Assembly: GCA_035575925.1 (NCBI GenBank)
Contig: DATLXK010000070.1
Span: 6,644 to 70,643, forward strand
From: DASWTL01 sp035575925
Lineage (GTDB): Bacteria > Bacteroidota > Bacteroidia > Sphingobacteriales > Sphingobacteriaceae
DNA length: 64,000 nucleotides
Reading direction: 5' to 3'
The translations under genes were made by a program, and so were the position numbers. Positions 1 to 9,144 of this stretch are shown here, one piece after another (position 1 is the stretch's first letter; every line of letters starts with the position of its first letter). The notes under the pieces are model-generated. The model searched no databases, was not told where the DNA came from, and saw nothing but the letters and a program-made list of their open reading frames with translations.

Positions 1-84
1 GCACTTTATTTTGTATTTATTGCTGATAAAAAAGATTTGAAGCAAAGACCCGTCCTTAAAACAATTAAATTCAATCCTTATTAA
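1..84 (+). CDS. 3' end of an unidentified CDS
   Basis: Frame 1 is open from the window edge and stops at TAA 82-84, giving 27 residues ending in FNPY. The reading is hydrophobic then basic and looks like a genuine C-terminus, but it is too short for a family call. It could also be chance. Confidence 0.35.
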   Translation, partial: ALYFVFIADKKDLKQRPVLKTIKFNPY

Positions 85-219
85 GTATATATACCCATGT
101 AAATAAATTTTTATTTTATATGGATATTATAATTAATGAAAAACTTTTGACGTTTTTGAAGGTTCAGAAGGTATCTTTAATCATAAATATTTAAATAATT
201 GTTATAAATCCATTTTTCA

Positions 220-750
220 ATGAAGAAAACATTAATAATCTTTAGTATTTGCAGTATAATTTTTGCGTGCACATCAACAGATAGAACCACTGAAACCAAT
301 GATACAACCCAGGCAATTGAAAATCAAACTACTGCGGTAGAAGAAATAGATACCGTTACAGTTGTGCCGGCTCCAACTGAAGCACCAATTTCGCAAACCC
401 CATCTGCGACAGTAACAACCCCGGCCCCGAAGCCTGAGGTGAAAACCACAGTTGCAGCAAAAAAAGTTTCTAAACCGGAATCAAAACCAGCCTCAACTGC
501 CAAAGGTGAACAGTTGATTTCAAAATCAGATTGTTTGGCTTGCCATAAAATCAATGAGCAGCTTGTTGGGCCTGCATATTCAGCAGTAGCTGCAAAATAT
601 TCAAATACTGATGCCAATTTAAATTACCTTGCTGATAAAATTATTTCCGGAGGTGCCGGCGTTTGGGGAGAAGTACCCATGAGTCCCCATTCTGCTCTAA
701 GCAAGGCTGATGCGAAAGAGATGGCAAGATATATACTTTCATTAAAATAG
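220..750 (+). CDS. Lipoprotein cytochrome c (class I, c551/c552-like)
   Basis: A 176-residue exported electron carrier. The N-terminus has a hydrophobic signal ending in a lipobox-like IFAC with Cys17, so it is probably lipid anchored. Residues 18-95 are a low-complexity Thr/Pro/Ala/Lys linker. The C-terminal ~80 residues form one small cytochrome c domain: haem motif CLACH at 105-109 and a likely axial Met154 in VPMSPH. The family moves electrons in the periplasm or at the membrane surface, and the long linker would let the haem domain reach a partner. No partner oxidase is adjacent. There is no clear Shine-Dalgarno sequence, which is normal for Bacteroidota. Confidence 0.88.
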   Translation: MKKTLIIFSICSIIFACTSTDRTTETNDTTQAIENQTTAVEEIDTVTVVPAPTEAPISQTPSATVTTPAPKPEVKTTVAAKKVSKPESKPASTAKGEQLISKSDCLACHKINEQLVGPAYSAVAAKYSNTDANLNYLADKIISGGAGVWGEVPMSPHSALSKADAKEMARYILSLK

Positions 751-836
751 TATAGCCTTCGTCAGGTTTTTTACCGGTTCATAAGCAATATAATCTACCT
801 ATTACTATAAGTAGATTCGTTATAATTGCTTCCAAT

Positions 837-1997
837 ATGAATATTGCAGAAAAATTCCAGGGAAAATATAATTACACCCGTTTACTTCTGTATGTATGGA
901 TTTTTATTTCGGTATTTGCCGGATTAAAACAATATTTAAAAGGCAGCTACAACAATTATTTAATATTTAAATATGTATTTATTAATACATTAAATCAGGT
1001 ACACCTTTATATTCCACAACCCGGATTTTATTCTGACAACAATCATTATGGTCCATTCTTTTCCCTAATTATAGCTCCATTTGCTATGATGCCTGATGCG
1101 ATAGGAATAGTTTTATGGGCAGTATTGACATCACTGGTTTTATTTGTCGCGATAAATAAACTTCCTATAACCCAGGTTCAGCGCAACCTTATTTTATTGT
1201 TATGTACGCATGATCTTTACACTTCACTGGTTAATCTTCAAAGTAACCCGTTGATTGCCGCGCTAATCATACTAACTTTTATATATTGTATTAAAGGAAA
1301 GGAATTTTGGTCAGGGTTTTATATTGCCATAGGATTTTTAATTAAACTTTATGGAATTGTAGGTTTTGCCTTTATTCTTCTCGCCAGAAATAAATTAAAA
1401 TTTATCTACTCTTTTTTTCTTTGTATTGTTATTCTTGCTGCCTTACCTGCCCTGTTATCTTCCATAGATTTTCAGGCTCAAAGCTATTATGATTGGTATA
1501 ACAGATTAGTAGTTAAAAATCAGTTAAATGTAGGCCAGGCGACTATGCAGAATATTTCTGCTATCGGGCTTATAAACAGGACAATCTCGACAGCAATCGC
1601 TACCAAATGGATTTTATTAAGCGGCCTGATTTTAATGCTCGTAATGGTTGCCGCTAATTTTAAAAGATTTAAGAATAACCGGTTTCAATATTTATTACTA
1701 TCTGCCGTATTGCTGTTTACTGTTTTGTTCTCAACAGGATCCGAATCACCTACCTATATTATAGCTTTTGCCGGGGTAGCAATCTGGTATGCAACTAAAA
1801 AAGAAAAAACGTGGGTTGATCATTTCTTACTTGGATTTGCCATTATTCTTACCAGTTTTTCGCCATCGGATCTTTTCCCTCATGATGCACGTATCTTTGT
1901 AAGAAAATATTCACTAAAAGCTTTGCCCTGTTTACTAATCTGGCTTGAAATTATCCGCGAAAGTATTTGGTTAAAACCAGCACCCGTTAAAGCATGA
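837..1997 (+). CDS. GT87/DUF2029-like multi-pass membrane glycosyltransferase
   Basis: A 386-residue protein with about nine to eleven hydrophobic segments, the first at residues 16-33. The overall pattern resembles the GT87/DUF2029 family, whose members use polyprenyl-phosphate sugars to glycosylate extracytoplasmic acceptors. The stop overlaps the start of the next gene by 4 bases (ATGA), so the two are translationally coupled. The neighbour is a GT2 enzyme of the kind that makes polyprenyl-phosphate sugars, so a donor-maker/transferase pair is the natural inference. Acceptor and sugar cannot be read from the sequence. Confidence 0.7.
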   Translation: MNIAEKFQGKYNYTRLLLYVWIFISVFAGLKQYLKGSYNNYLIFKYVFINTLNQVHLYIPQPGFYSDNNHYGPFFSLIIAPFAMMPDAIGIVLWAVLTSLVLFVAINKLPITQVQRNLILLLCTHDLYTSLVNLQSNPLIAALIILTFIYCIKGKEFWSGFYIAIGFLIKLYGIVGFAFILLARNKLKFIYSFFLCIVILAALPALLSSIDFQAQSYYDWYNRLVVKNQLNVGQATMQNISAIGLINRTISTAIATKWILLSGLILMLVMVAANFKRFKNNRFQYLLLSAVLLFTVLFSTGSESPTYIIAFAGVAIWYATKKEKTWVDHFLLGFAIILTSFSPSDLFPHDARIFVRKYSLKALPCLLIWLEIIRESIWLKPAPVKA

Positions 1998-2923
1998 AGA
2001 GATTAATTTCCATCATCATACCGGCATATAATGAAGAGAAAAACATTCCTCTTTTAGCAGAACAGCTTAACAGCATATTTAGTGAAATACCGTATGAGCT
2101 GGAACTAATATTAATTAATGATGGAAGTACGGATAATACTTTAGCCGTTATTCATTCCCTCGCCTTACAATATCCTACACTATATTTTATTGATTTCTCC
2201 AGAAATTTTGGACAACAAAATGCTTTACGTGCCGGATATGATTATGCCCATGGTGATGCCGTTATATGCATGGATGCTGACCTTCAGAATCCTCCGGAGA
2301 TAGTTCTGGATCTAATTAAGAAATGGGAAGAAGGCTTTGAAGTAGTAATCTGTAAAAGAAAAGATGGCAAACAAAACGCGGGAATATTAAAAGAGGCCAC
2401 TTCACGCTGGTTTTATAATTTATTATCCTTTTTAACCGATATAAAAGTAGAACCTAACTCGCCCGATTTCAGGTTAATAGACAGGAAATTGGTTGATATA
2501 ATAAAAACCTTATCCGAAAAAGATATTTTCTTTAGAGGAATGATTTCATGGATGGGTTTTAAAAGAACCGTGGTTGAGTATGAACACAGTGCCAGAGCTT
2601 ATGGTGATACGAAATACTCTGTTATAAAGATGATTAATCTTGCTTCATCAGGATTAACCAGTTTTAGTGTAAAACCGTTGCATCTGGCCATGTACTTAGG
2701 GCTGATTATTTCCTGCCTGTCACTTGTTTATATACCGTATGCGCTTTTAAGTTATTACCGCGGAGATGCAATTTCTGGTTGGGCCTCACTAATTGTAACT
2801 GTAGCATTTTTCGGAGGCCTGCAACTAATGATTTTAGGAGTAATCGGACTTTATCTGGGGAAACTTTTTATACAGTCAAAGCAAAGACCAGAATATATTA
2901 TTAGAGAAACGAATATTGATTAA
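1994..2923 (+). CDS. GT2 glycosyltransferase, polyprenyl-phosphate sugar synthase type (DPM1/GtrB-like)
   Basis: A 309-residue enzyme. The GT-A domain occupies roughly residues 1-220, with the nucleotide-binding start SIIIPAYNEE, DGSTDN at 43-48 and the metal-binding DAD at 94-96 followed by LQNPPE. Two transmembrane helices near 229-252 and 264-290 close the protein, as in GtrB/DPM1 enzymes that transfer a sugar from a nucleotide to undecaprenyl phosphate. It overlaps the upstream GT87-like gene by 4 bases and probably supplies its lipid-linked donor. Sugar identity (glucose, mannose or other) is not determinable here. Confidence 0.88.
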   Translation: MKRLISIIIPAYNEEKNIPLLAEQLNSIFSEIPYELELILINDGSTDNTLAVIHSLALQYPTLYFIDFSRNFGQQNALRAGYDYAHGDAVICMDADLQNPPEIVLDLIKKWEEGFEVVICKRKDGKQNAGILKEATSRWFYNLLSFLTDIKVEPNSPDFRLIDRKLVDIIKTLSEKDIFFRGMISWMGFKRTVVEYEHSARAYGDTKYSVIKMINLASSGLTSFSVKPLHLAMYLGLIISCLSLVYIPYALLSYYRGDAISGWASLIVTVAFFGGLQLMILGVIGLYLGKLFIQSKQRPEYIIRETNID

Positions 2924-2949
2924 ATTATAAAAGAAATAATTCCAGTTGG

Positions 2950-4233
2950 TTATTGTACAACCAGCAGAAAGTAATTCTTCTTCCCTTTTTGCACGACTAA
3001 ATATTTATCATTCACCAGGTTTGACATAGTATAAACCTGTGCTGCATCTGAAATTTTTTCCCTGTTAATAGAAACTCCTCCACCCTGTATCATTTTCCGG
3101 GCCTCTCCTTTTGAAAGAAAAACCTGCGACTTTTCTGCAAGTAAATCTGATGCAATTATGCCCGCTGATAGCTCTGACTTTGAAATATCAAATTTCGGGA
3201 TACCTTCAAAAACCTGTAATACGGCTTCGTCATCCAATTCTTTCAAAAAATCCAATGTGCCTGTACCAAATAAAAATTCAGACGTTTTTACAGCAGTCTG
3301 CAGTGCATCAGATGAATGAGTGAGTGTGGTGATTTCTTCAGCGAGTGCTTTTTGTAAAATCCTTAAGTGCGGTGCTAAATCATGTTCCTTTTCTAAAGAT
3401 TCAATTTCTTCCTGCGATTTAAAAGAAAAAATCTTCATCCAGCTTTTTACATCATCATCCGTAGCATTCAACCAGAATTGATAGAACTGATAGGGTGAAG
3501 TTTTTTTAGGATCAAGCCAAATATTCCCACCCTCTGTTTTGCCAAATTTGGCACCATCGGCTTTTTTAATTAACTGCGTAGTTAGTGCAAAAGCATTGCC
3601 TCCAGCTTTCTTACGGATAATTTCAGTGCCGGTAACAATATTTCCCCATTGATCTGAACCGCCCATTTGCAGCAAACAGTTTTTTTCCTTCCACAGGTAA
3701 TAAAAGTCAAAACCCTGAATTAACTGATAGCTGAATTCTGTGAATGACATTCCGGTCTCACTTTCCAATCGCTTCTTTACGGAATCTTTTGCACTCATAT
3801 AATTCACCGTAATATGCTTACCTACATCCCGTATAAAATCCAGGAAATTATAGGTTTTAAACCAATCATAGTTATTTACTATTTCTGCTTTATTATTTCC
3901 CGTATTAAAATCAAGATATTTTTCCAATTGCTTCTTAATACCTGCAAGATTGTGTTGCAAAACATCATCAGACAGCAGATTACGCTCCTGAGATTTCCCG
4001 CTTGGATCACCAACCATCCCGGTTGCACCGCCTAACAAAGCAAATGGTTTATGTCCGGCTTTTTGAAAGCGAACTAATGTTATTATTTGCGCCAGACTAC
4101 CAACATGTAATGAATCGGCAGTTGGATCAAATCCAATGTAACCAGCTGTCATTCCTTTGTTAAGCTGTTCTTCAGTTCCCGGCATGATATCATGCAAAAT
4201 TCCCCGCCAGCGTAATTCTTCAACAAAATTCAT
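2950..4233 (-). CDS. tyrS: Tyrosine--tRNA ligase
   Basis: A 427-residue class I aminoacyl-tRNA synthetase that charges tRNA-Tyr. The HIGH-like motif HVGS is at 43-46 within PTADSLHVGS. The KMSKS-equivalent KFGKT is at 229-233. The tyrosine-site signature GGSDQWGN is at 191-198. The C-terminal ~70 residues are an S4-type RNA-binding domain (KMIQGGGVSIN). Length is normal for bacterial TyrS. It is a single gene convergent with the glycosyltransferase pair. Confidence 0.97.
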   Translation of the reverse strand: MNFVEELRWRGILHDIMPGTEEQLNKGMTAGYIGFDPTADSLHVGSLAQIITLVRFQKAGHKPFALLGGATGMVGDPSGKSQERNLLSDDVLQHNLAGIKKQLEKYLDFNTGNNKAEIVNNYDWFKTYNFLDFIRDVGKHITVNYMSAKDSVKKRLESETGMSFTEFSYQLIQGFDFYYLWKEKNCLLQMGGSDQWGNIVTGTEIIRKKAGGNAFALTTQLIKKADGAKFGKTEGGNIWLDPKKTSPYQFYQFWLNATDDDVKSWMKIFSFKSQEEIESLEKEHDLAPHLRILQKALAEEITTLTHSSDALQTAVKTSEFLFGTGTLDFLKELDDEAVLQVFEGIPKFDISKSELSAGIIASDLLAEKSQVFLSKGEARKMIQGGGVSINREKISDAAQVYTMSNLVNDKYLVVQKGKKNYFLLVVQ

Positions 4234-4333
4234 TATTCGATTTTATAGCATTGCAAATATAGAAGATTTATAAAACTCACTTAGGTTTATCCTTACTTAT
4301 AAAACCAGCTGGTTCATCCCCTGTTACTACATT

Positions 4334-4909
4334 ATGGCTTTAATCCGTATTTTAAATCGCAAAACACTGTCAGAGAAAAAGTACTTACTTCAAAATATTA
4401 CTTTTGAAATTAAAGACAGCAGTGGAAAATTACATACTCAGCAAAGGGAAGTTTACTTTCGGCCACAGGGTGCTACGCTGTTGCTATATAATCCTGTTAA
4501 GAGAACCGTGCTACTTTCAAGACAGTTCCGTTTACCTGCTTATCTGATAGACCAAGAAAAAGATTTAATTGAAACCTGCGCCGGAATGATTGATGAAGGC
4601 GAAACCCCGAAAGAAGCGATTATAAGAGAAGCTGAAGAAGAACTTGGTTACCGGGTAGCTTTTGTTAGCAAGGTTTGTGAAGCATATCCATCTCCGGGAG
4701 GATTGAGCGAGTTAATTCACTTTTATATTGCACCGTACTCTGATGATATGAAAGTAAATGCCGGAGGCGGTAAAAAGGACGAGGAAGAAGATATTGATGT
4801 TTTAGAACTATCATTTGTGCAAGTACGTGATATGCTGGAAAAGGGCGAGTTTACTGATGCAAAAACTATTATTCTGATACAGTATGCAATTATTAAAGGA
4901 CTTATCTAA
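4334..4909 (+). CDS. nudK: NudK-type Nudix hydrolase (GDP-mannose/ADP-sugar pyrophosphatase)
   Basis: A 191-residue Nudix hydrolase with a complete Nudix box: G84, E90, R98, E99, E102, E103 and G105 in the spacing GX5EX7REUXEEXGU. Length and motifs around the box (REVYFRP, RQFRLPAY, SPGG, NAGGG near the C-terminus) match E. coli NudK, which hydrolyses GDP-mannose. ADP-ribose-type substrates are possible for close relatives. It appears to be a single gene. The substrate is inferred from family resemblance. Confidence 0.85.
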   Translation: MALIRILNRKTLSEKKYLLQNITFEIKDSSGKLHTQQREVYFRPQGATLLLYNPVKRTVLLSRQFRLPAYLIDQEKDLIETCAGMIDEGETPKEAIIREAEEELGYRVAFVSKVCEAYPSPGGLSELIHFYIAPYSDDMKVNAGGGKKDEEEDIDVLELSFVQVRDMLEKGEFTDAKTIILIQYAIIKGLI

Positions 4910-4951
4910 ACATGTTTTCGTATCTTGAAATGATTCACGTATATCTTTGTT

Positions 4952-5638
4952 ATGAATTTCTTGTCGCACTTCTATTTTGACCGCAACTGCAAAGATCCTG
5001 ACTTTGTGATGGGAAGTGTATTGCCCGATCTGGTAAAGAATACCCGCAAAGACTGGCATTTTCATCCTGAAAAAGATCAATTATCTTATTCAACACCAAA
5101 ACTAAAAAGCCTTCTTTCCGGGTGGAAAAGACATTTAGAAGTAGATAAACATTTTCATTCTTCCCGTTTTTTTTCAACACATACTTCTGCCATCCGCACG
5201 GCCATAGCACCGGTTTTAACAAATTCACCCGTACGGCCGTCATTTGTTGCCCATATTGCTTTAGAATTAATGCTTGACAGTTTGCTGCTTGCAGAAAGCA
5301 AAATTGATGTAAATAAATTTTACGCATCCATTTCCTTATCAGACAGAGCATCTTTATATGACTTTCTCACCCTTAACAAAGCCGATGATCCGGTTCTGTT
5401 TTTCAATTTCCTGGATGAGTTTATTCAAACACGTTATTTGCATAGCTATCGTGAGGCCCAAAATATTATGTACGCAATTAACCGGATATGCCTGCGGATA
5501 TGGCCTGAACCTATGTCAGAAACCCAAAAGCTACAACTCAACGCCATATTGCCTGATTATCAGCATAAACTGGAAAATATATTTATGGATATCTTTACTG
5601 AAATTGACGCCAGGCTACAGGAAAGTTTGGAACCATAG
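4952..5638 (+). CDS. DUF479/acyl-carrier-protein phosphodiesterase-like protein
   Basis: A 228-residue soluble protein. The start MNFLSHFYF, the G-x-LPD segment near 22-27 and the GWKRHLEVDKHFH stretch resemble the AcpH/DUF479 family, in which His/Asp residues bind the metals used to remove phosphopantetheine from ACP. The match is divergent, and the protein is longer than E. coli AcpH (193 aa). An HD-like metal-dependent hydrolase of unknown substrate is the alternative. It lies 21 bases before ligA and may be co-transcribed. Confidence 0.55.
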   Translation: MNFLSHFYFDRNCKDPDFVMGSVLPDLVKNTRKDWHFHPEKDQLSYSTPKLKSLLSGWKRHLEVDKHFHSSRFFSTHTSAIRTAIAPVLTNSPVRPSFVAHIALELMLDSLLLAESKIDVNKFYASISLSDRASLYDFLTLNKADDPVLFFNFLDEFIQTRYLHSYREAQNIMYAINRICLRIWPEPMSETQKLQLNAILPDYQHKLENIFMDIFTEIDARLQESLEP

Positions 5639-5659
5639 TAAAGGTTTTTATATTCGCTT

Positions 5660-7675
5660 ATGTCGCTTTTCGAAGTAAAAAATCGTATTCATGCCCTGAT
5701 ACAAGAACTCAATCAGCATAATTATAATTATTATGTTTTAGCTCAGCCTGCCTTATCAGATTACGAATTTGATTTAAAACTAAAAGAGCTTGAAGAGTTA
5801 GAGAGGAAACATCCTGAATACCAAGATCCCAACTCTCCAACCCAAAAAGTAGGTGGCGATATTACCAAAGTTTTCCAGACGGTAAGGCATAAATGGCCCA
5901 TGCTGTCTCTTGGGAATACATATAATGAAGATGAACTGAAAGATTTTGACACCCGTGTACGTAAAGCTATTGGTGATGAGTTCGAATATGTTTGTGAATT
6001 AAAGTTTGATGGGGTTTCCATGAGCTTGACCTATGAAAATGGCAAGCTTATACGGGCTGTGACCCGTGGAGATGGAGCGCAGGGAGATAATGTGACTACC
6101 AATGTAAAAACCATCCGTGCTATTCCTCATCAATTAAAGGGGAACGGTTACCCGGATTTATTCGAAATACGTGGTGAAGTTTTTATGCATAACCAGGCGT
6201 TTGAAAAGTTAAACCAGCAACGCATCCAAAATGATGAAGTGCCTTATGCAAATCCACGGAATTTTGCAGCGGGAACTATAAAACTACAGGATTCACGAGA
6301 AGTAGCCCGACGGCCACTGGATTGTTTCCTGTATTTTCTGTACACAGATAAGCAATTCTTTAAAACACATTGGGAAAGCTTAAATTCCGTAAAAGAGTGG
6401 GGGTTCCATGTTTGCGAGCATAATAAATTATGCAGTACTATAAACGATGTTCTTGCCTTTATCAATTATTGGGATGAAAATCGTTTCAAGTTAACTTATG
6501 ATATTGACGGGATTGTAATTAAAGTAAATAGCTATGCCCAGCAGTTAGAGCTTGGTTTTACAGCAAAATCGCCGCGTTGGGCAATTTCATATAAATACAA
6601 AGCCCAGGAAGTTGAAACCACACTTGAAAAAGTTACTTATCAGGTAGGCCGCACCGGAGCTGTAACCCCTGTCGCTAATTTAAAGCCCGTACTTCTGGCA
6701 GGCACAATAGTTAAAAGAGCCACATTACACAATGCAAATGAAATAGAACGGCTTGGTTTATTTGAAGGAGATACCGTTCTGGTGGAAAAGGGAGGAGAAA
6801 TTATCCCGAAGATCATAGTTGTAAATACAGAAAAACGCAAATCCGGAGCAAATCGGGTAATATATCCTCATACCTGTCCTGAATGTGCCAGTAACCTGAT
6901 AAGAAAAGAAGGCGAAGCTGTGCACTACTGTCCGAACGATGAAGGATGTCCGCCACAAATTGTTGGTAAGATACAGCATTTTATTAGTCGTAAAGCCATG
7001 AATATTGATGGTTTGGGCAATGAGACTATTGAAACCTTTTATCGTAATGGCTATATAAAACATATCAGCGATCTTTATACGCTGCACAAAAAAAGCGATG
7101 TGCTTAAAAAACTTGAAAGATTTGGAGACCGTTCTATTGAAAACATGTTCGAAGGACTGGATAAATCGAAACAAAAGCCATTTGATAAAGTACTTTTCGG
7201 GTTAGGTATCAGGTATGTTGGCGAAACTGTTGCTAAGAAATTAGCTGCTCATTTTAAAAATATTGATAGCCTTATGAGTGCAAGTTTAGAGGAATTGACT
7301 ACTGTAGAAGAGATAGGAGAAAGAATAGCGGAAAGCGTAGTAGAGTATTTTAAGGATGAAAAACACATTAATCAGATTGAAGAACTTAAGCTTCACGGGC
7401 TGCAGCTTGAAGCTGAAGCTTCAGACATCATTTTAATCAGCAATAAGCTTGAAGGAAAAAACTTTTTAATATCAGGCACTTTCGAGAAGTATAGCCGTGA
7501 TGAATTAAAAGGGATAATAGAAATTAACGGAGGTAAGATTATCAGCAGTATTTCTGTAAAATTAAATTATCTGGTTGCCGGTGACAACATGGGCCCGGCA
7601 AAATTAGATAAGGCTAATAAGCTAAGTATCCCGTTAATAAGTGATGCAGACCTGCTGAAAATGATCCAAAAATAG
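5660..7675 (+). CDS. ligA: NAD-dependent DNA ligase LigA
   Basis: A 671-residue ligase that seals nicks in replication and repair. Domains in order: Ia domain (YYVL and SDYEFD near the N-terminus), adenylation domain with the nucleophile motif KFDG at 115-118, OB fold, a four-Cys zinc finger near 404-434 (CPEC...C...C), helix-hairpin-helix repeats (about 500-570) and a C-terminal BRCT domain from about 590. Length is typical. It lies between the DUF479-like gene and dapA. Confidence 0.97.
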   Translation: MSLFEVKNRIHALIQELNQHNYNYYVLAQPALSDYEFDLKLKELEELERKHPEYQDPNSPTQKVGGDITKVFQTVRHKWPMLSLGNTYNEDELKDFDTRVRKAIGDEFEYVCELKFDGVSMSLTYENGKLIRAVTRGDGAQGDNVTTNVKTIRAIPHQLKGNGYPDLFEIRGEVFMHNQAFEKLNQQRIQNDEVPYANPRNFAAGTIKLQDSREVARRPLDCFLYFLYTDKQFFKTHWESLNSVKEWGFHVCEHNKLCSTINDVLAFINYWDENRFKLTYDIDGIVIKVNSYAQQLELGFTAKSPRWAISYKYKAQEVETTLEKVTYQVGRTGAVTPVANLKPVLLAGTIVKRATLHNANEIERLGLFEGDTVLVEKGGEIIPKIIVVNTEKRKSGANRVIYPHTCPECASNLIRKEGEAVHYCPNDEGCPPQIVGKIQHFISRKAMNIDGLGNETIETFYRNGYIKHISDLYTLHKKSDVLKKLERFGDRSIENMFEGLDKSKQKPFDKVLFGLGIRYVGETVAKKLAAHFKNIDSLMSASLEELTTVEEIGERIAESVVEYFKDEKHINQIEELKLHGLQLEAEASDIILISNKLEGKNFLISGTFEKYSRDELKGIIEINGGKIISSISVKLNYLVAGDNMGPAKLDKANKLSIPLISDADLLKMIQK

Positions 7676-7705
7676 ACCGGCACTTTTTATTTGATAGCAT
7701 CCTTT

Positions 7706-7713
7706 TAACTTTG
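7706..7713 (+). promoter_or_regulatory. Bacteroidota-type -7 element upstream of dapA
   Basis: TAACTTTG matches the TAnnTTTG consensus of the Bacteroidota housekeeping sigma factor. It lies 19 bases before the dapA start codon, so the leader would be short. No TTG lies at the usual -33 distance, so this is a partial match only. Confidence 0.45.
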
Positions 7714-7732
7714 CAGACTATTTAGTATAATA

Positions 7733-8611
7733 ATGAAGAAGTTCTATGGTACCGGAGTTGCAATAATTACTCCATTTAATACAGACGGCACAGTTGATCA
7801 TACCGCCTTAAAGAAACTAATAAATTATCTGATTGACGGAGGTGTACAATATCTGGTTTCATTAGGAACTACAGGGGAAACCTCCACGTTATCTAACGAT
7901 GAAAAGAAGGCTGTTTGGGATATTACTGCAGAAACTATAGATAAGAGAGTTCCTTTAGTAGCAGGAATAGGCGGGAATAATACCAGCGAAATCTCATCTT
8001 CGCTAAAAAGTTTCAATACCGATGGTTTTGATGCTATTTTATCAGTTAGCCCATATTATAGCAAGCCTACCCAGGAAGGCCTTTACCAACACTATAAGGC
8101 AGTATCCGACGCGTCATCATTGCCTGTAATTTTATATAATGTTCCATCACGAACCGGATGCAACATCTCCGTAGAAACAATATTAAGATTAGCACATGAT
8201 GTTAAAAATATAATCGGTGTGAAAGAAGCTTCAGCTGATTTTGATCAGTTTAATAGAATTGTAAAAGATAAGCCCGATGATTTCCTCTTTATCTCAGGAG
8301 ATGACTCCATTACACTGCCCATGGTAGCTTTGGGTGCAGCGGGGGTCATCTCTGTTGCCGGAAATGCATTTCCTAAATTAGTGTCTACTATGGTTCGCCT
8401 GTGCCTGGATGGGCAATTTAAGGAGGCATTGCCATTACATAATAGCCTCGTAAATATAACCAGGTTAATGTTTGTTGATGGCAGCCCTGCTGGCGTAAAA
8501 GCTATTTTAAAACTGCTTGATCTTTGTGGAGATACACTACGTCTTCCGCTTGTTAATGTAAGCAGTAATACGTTTGATGCTATAAATTATGAGTTGCCTA
8601 AACTCAGGTAA
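7733..8611 (+). CDS. dapA: 4-hydroxy-tetrahydrodipicolinate synthase
   Basis: A 292-residue TIM-barrel aldolase that condenses pyruvate with aspartate semialdehyde, the first committed step of the lysine/meso-diaminopimelate pathway. The Schiff-base lysine is K164 in GVKEAS. GTTGE at 45-49 and the YNVPSRTG motif with Tyr135 are in place. The product pathway feeds the peptidoglycan genes further along, where MurE carries the DNPR motif for meso-DAP. The gene is followed by a strong hairpin terminator. Confidence 0.96.
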   Translation: MKKFYGTGVAIITPFNTDGTVDHTALKKLINYLIDGGVQYLVSLGTTGETSTLSNDEKKAVWDITAETIDKRVPLVAGIGGNNTSEISSSLKSFNTDGFDAILSVSPYYSKPTQEGLYQHYKAVSDASSLPVILYNVPSRTGCNISVETILRLAHDVKNIIGVKEASADFDQFNRIVKDKPDDFLFISGDDSITLPMVALGAAGVISVAGNAFPKLVSTMVRLCLDGQFKEALPLHNSLVNITRLMFVDGSPAGVKAILKLLDLCGDTLRLPLVNVSSNTFDAINYELPKLR

Positions 8612-8621
8612 CTAAAATAAG

Positions 8622-8652
8622 AAAGCCCCGCATGAAATTCATACGGGGCTTT
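8622..8652. terminator. Bidirectional terminator between dapA and the histone-like gene
   Basis: The outer stem AAAGCCCCG (8622-8630) pairs with CGGGGCTTT (8644-8652). The inner stem ATGAA/TTCAT extends it after a single mismatch. It sits between two convergent genes. Confidence 0.85.
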
Positions 8653-8670
8653 AAATGTCTTAAACTAAAA

Positions 8671-8874
8671 TTACTTTTTCTTAGCTGGAGCAGGAGCAGT
8701 TGTTTTATTCTTTGTGTCCTGAACTTCTAAGCGGATTGCCTGAGCTAAGTTCTTTAAATCCTGCATGCCTTTTCTTACACGAGTACCTGCGGCACTGTTA
8801 CCTTTGTTGTAAAATTTGTCAGCATCGCCTTCTAATCCAGCTAATACCTCTTTAAATTGGTTGAATCTTTTCAT
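8671..8874 (-). CDS. Histone H1-like nucleoid protein (Hc1 family)
   Basis: A 67-residue basic protein. The conserved N-terminal helical part has the FDKGNSAAGTRVRKGMQ-type core (here FYNKGNSAAGTRVRKGMQ), and a short Lys/Pro/Ala tail ends in AKKK. Bacteroidota commonly encode this small Hc1-like protein, thought to bind DNA as a nucleoid factor. It has an unusually good Shine-Dalgarno sequence for the phylum: AAGGAG about 8 bases before the ATG, which points to high expression. Confidence 0.85.
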   Translation of the reverse strand: MKRFNQFKEVLAGLEGDADKFYNKGNSAAGTRVRKGMQDLKNLAQAIRLEVQDTKNKTTAPAPAKKK

Positions 8875-9144
8875 TTTAGTTACTCCTTTTTAAGTTTTTA
8901 TTGGGTTAATATTTTATAACTCTAACGAATGTATAATCTTTTTTTGTAAAAAAAGATTTTTGAAAAGAAATACAATACGCGTTTCAAACGTTTTTTTCCA
9001 CATTTTTTAAATGTGATATTTTAAAATAAAGTTAATTGACGTTAACCTCCTGATTATGAGTTAAATAAAAAGTTATTTAATATAAAACACACAGATACCG
9101 CTTAAAAGGCTATTTAATAAAACACAAAATTTGTGTACACATAT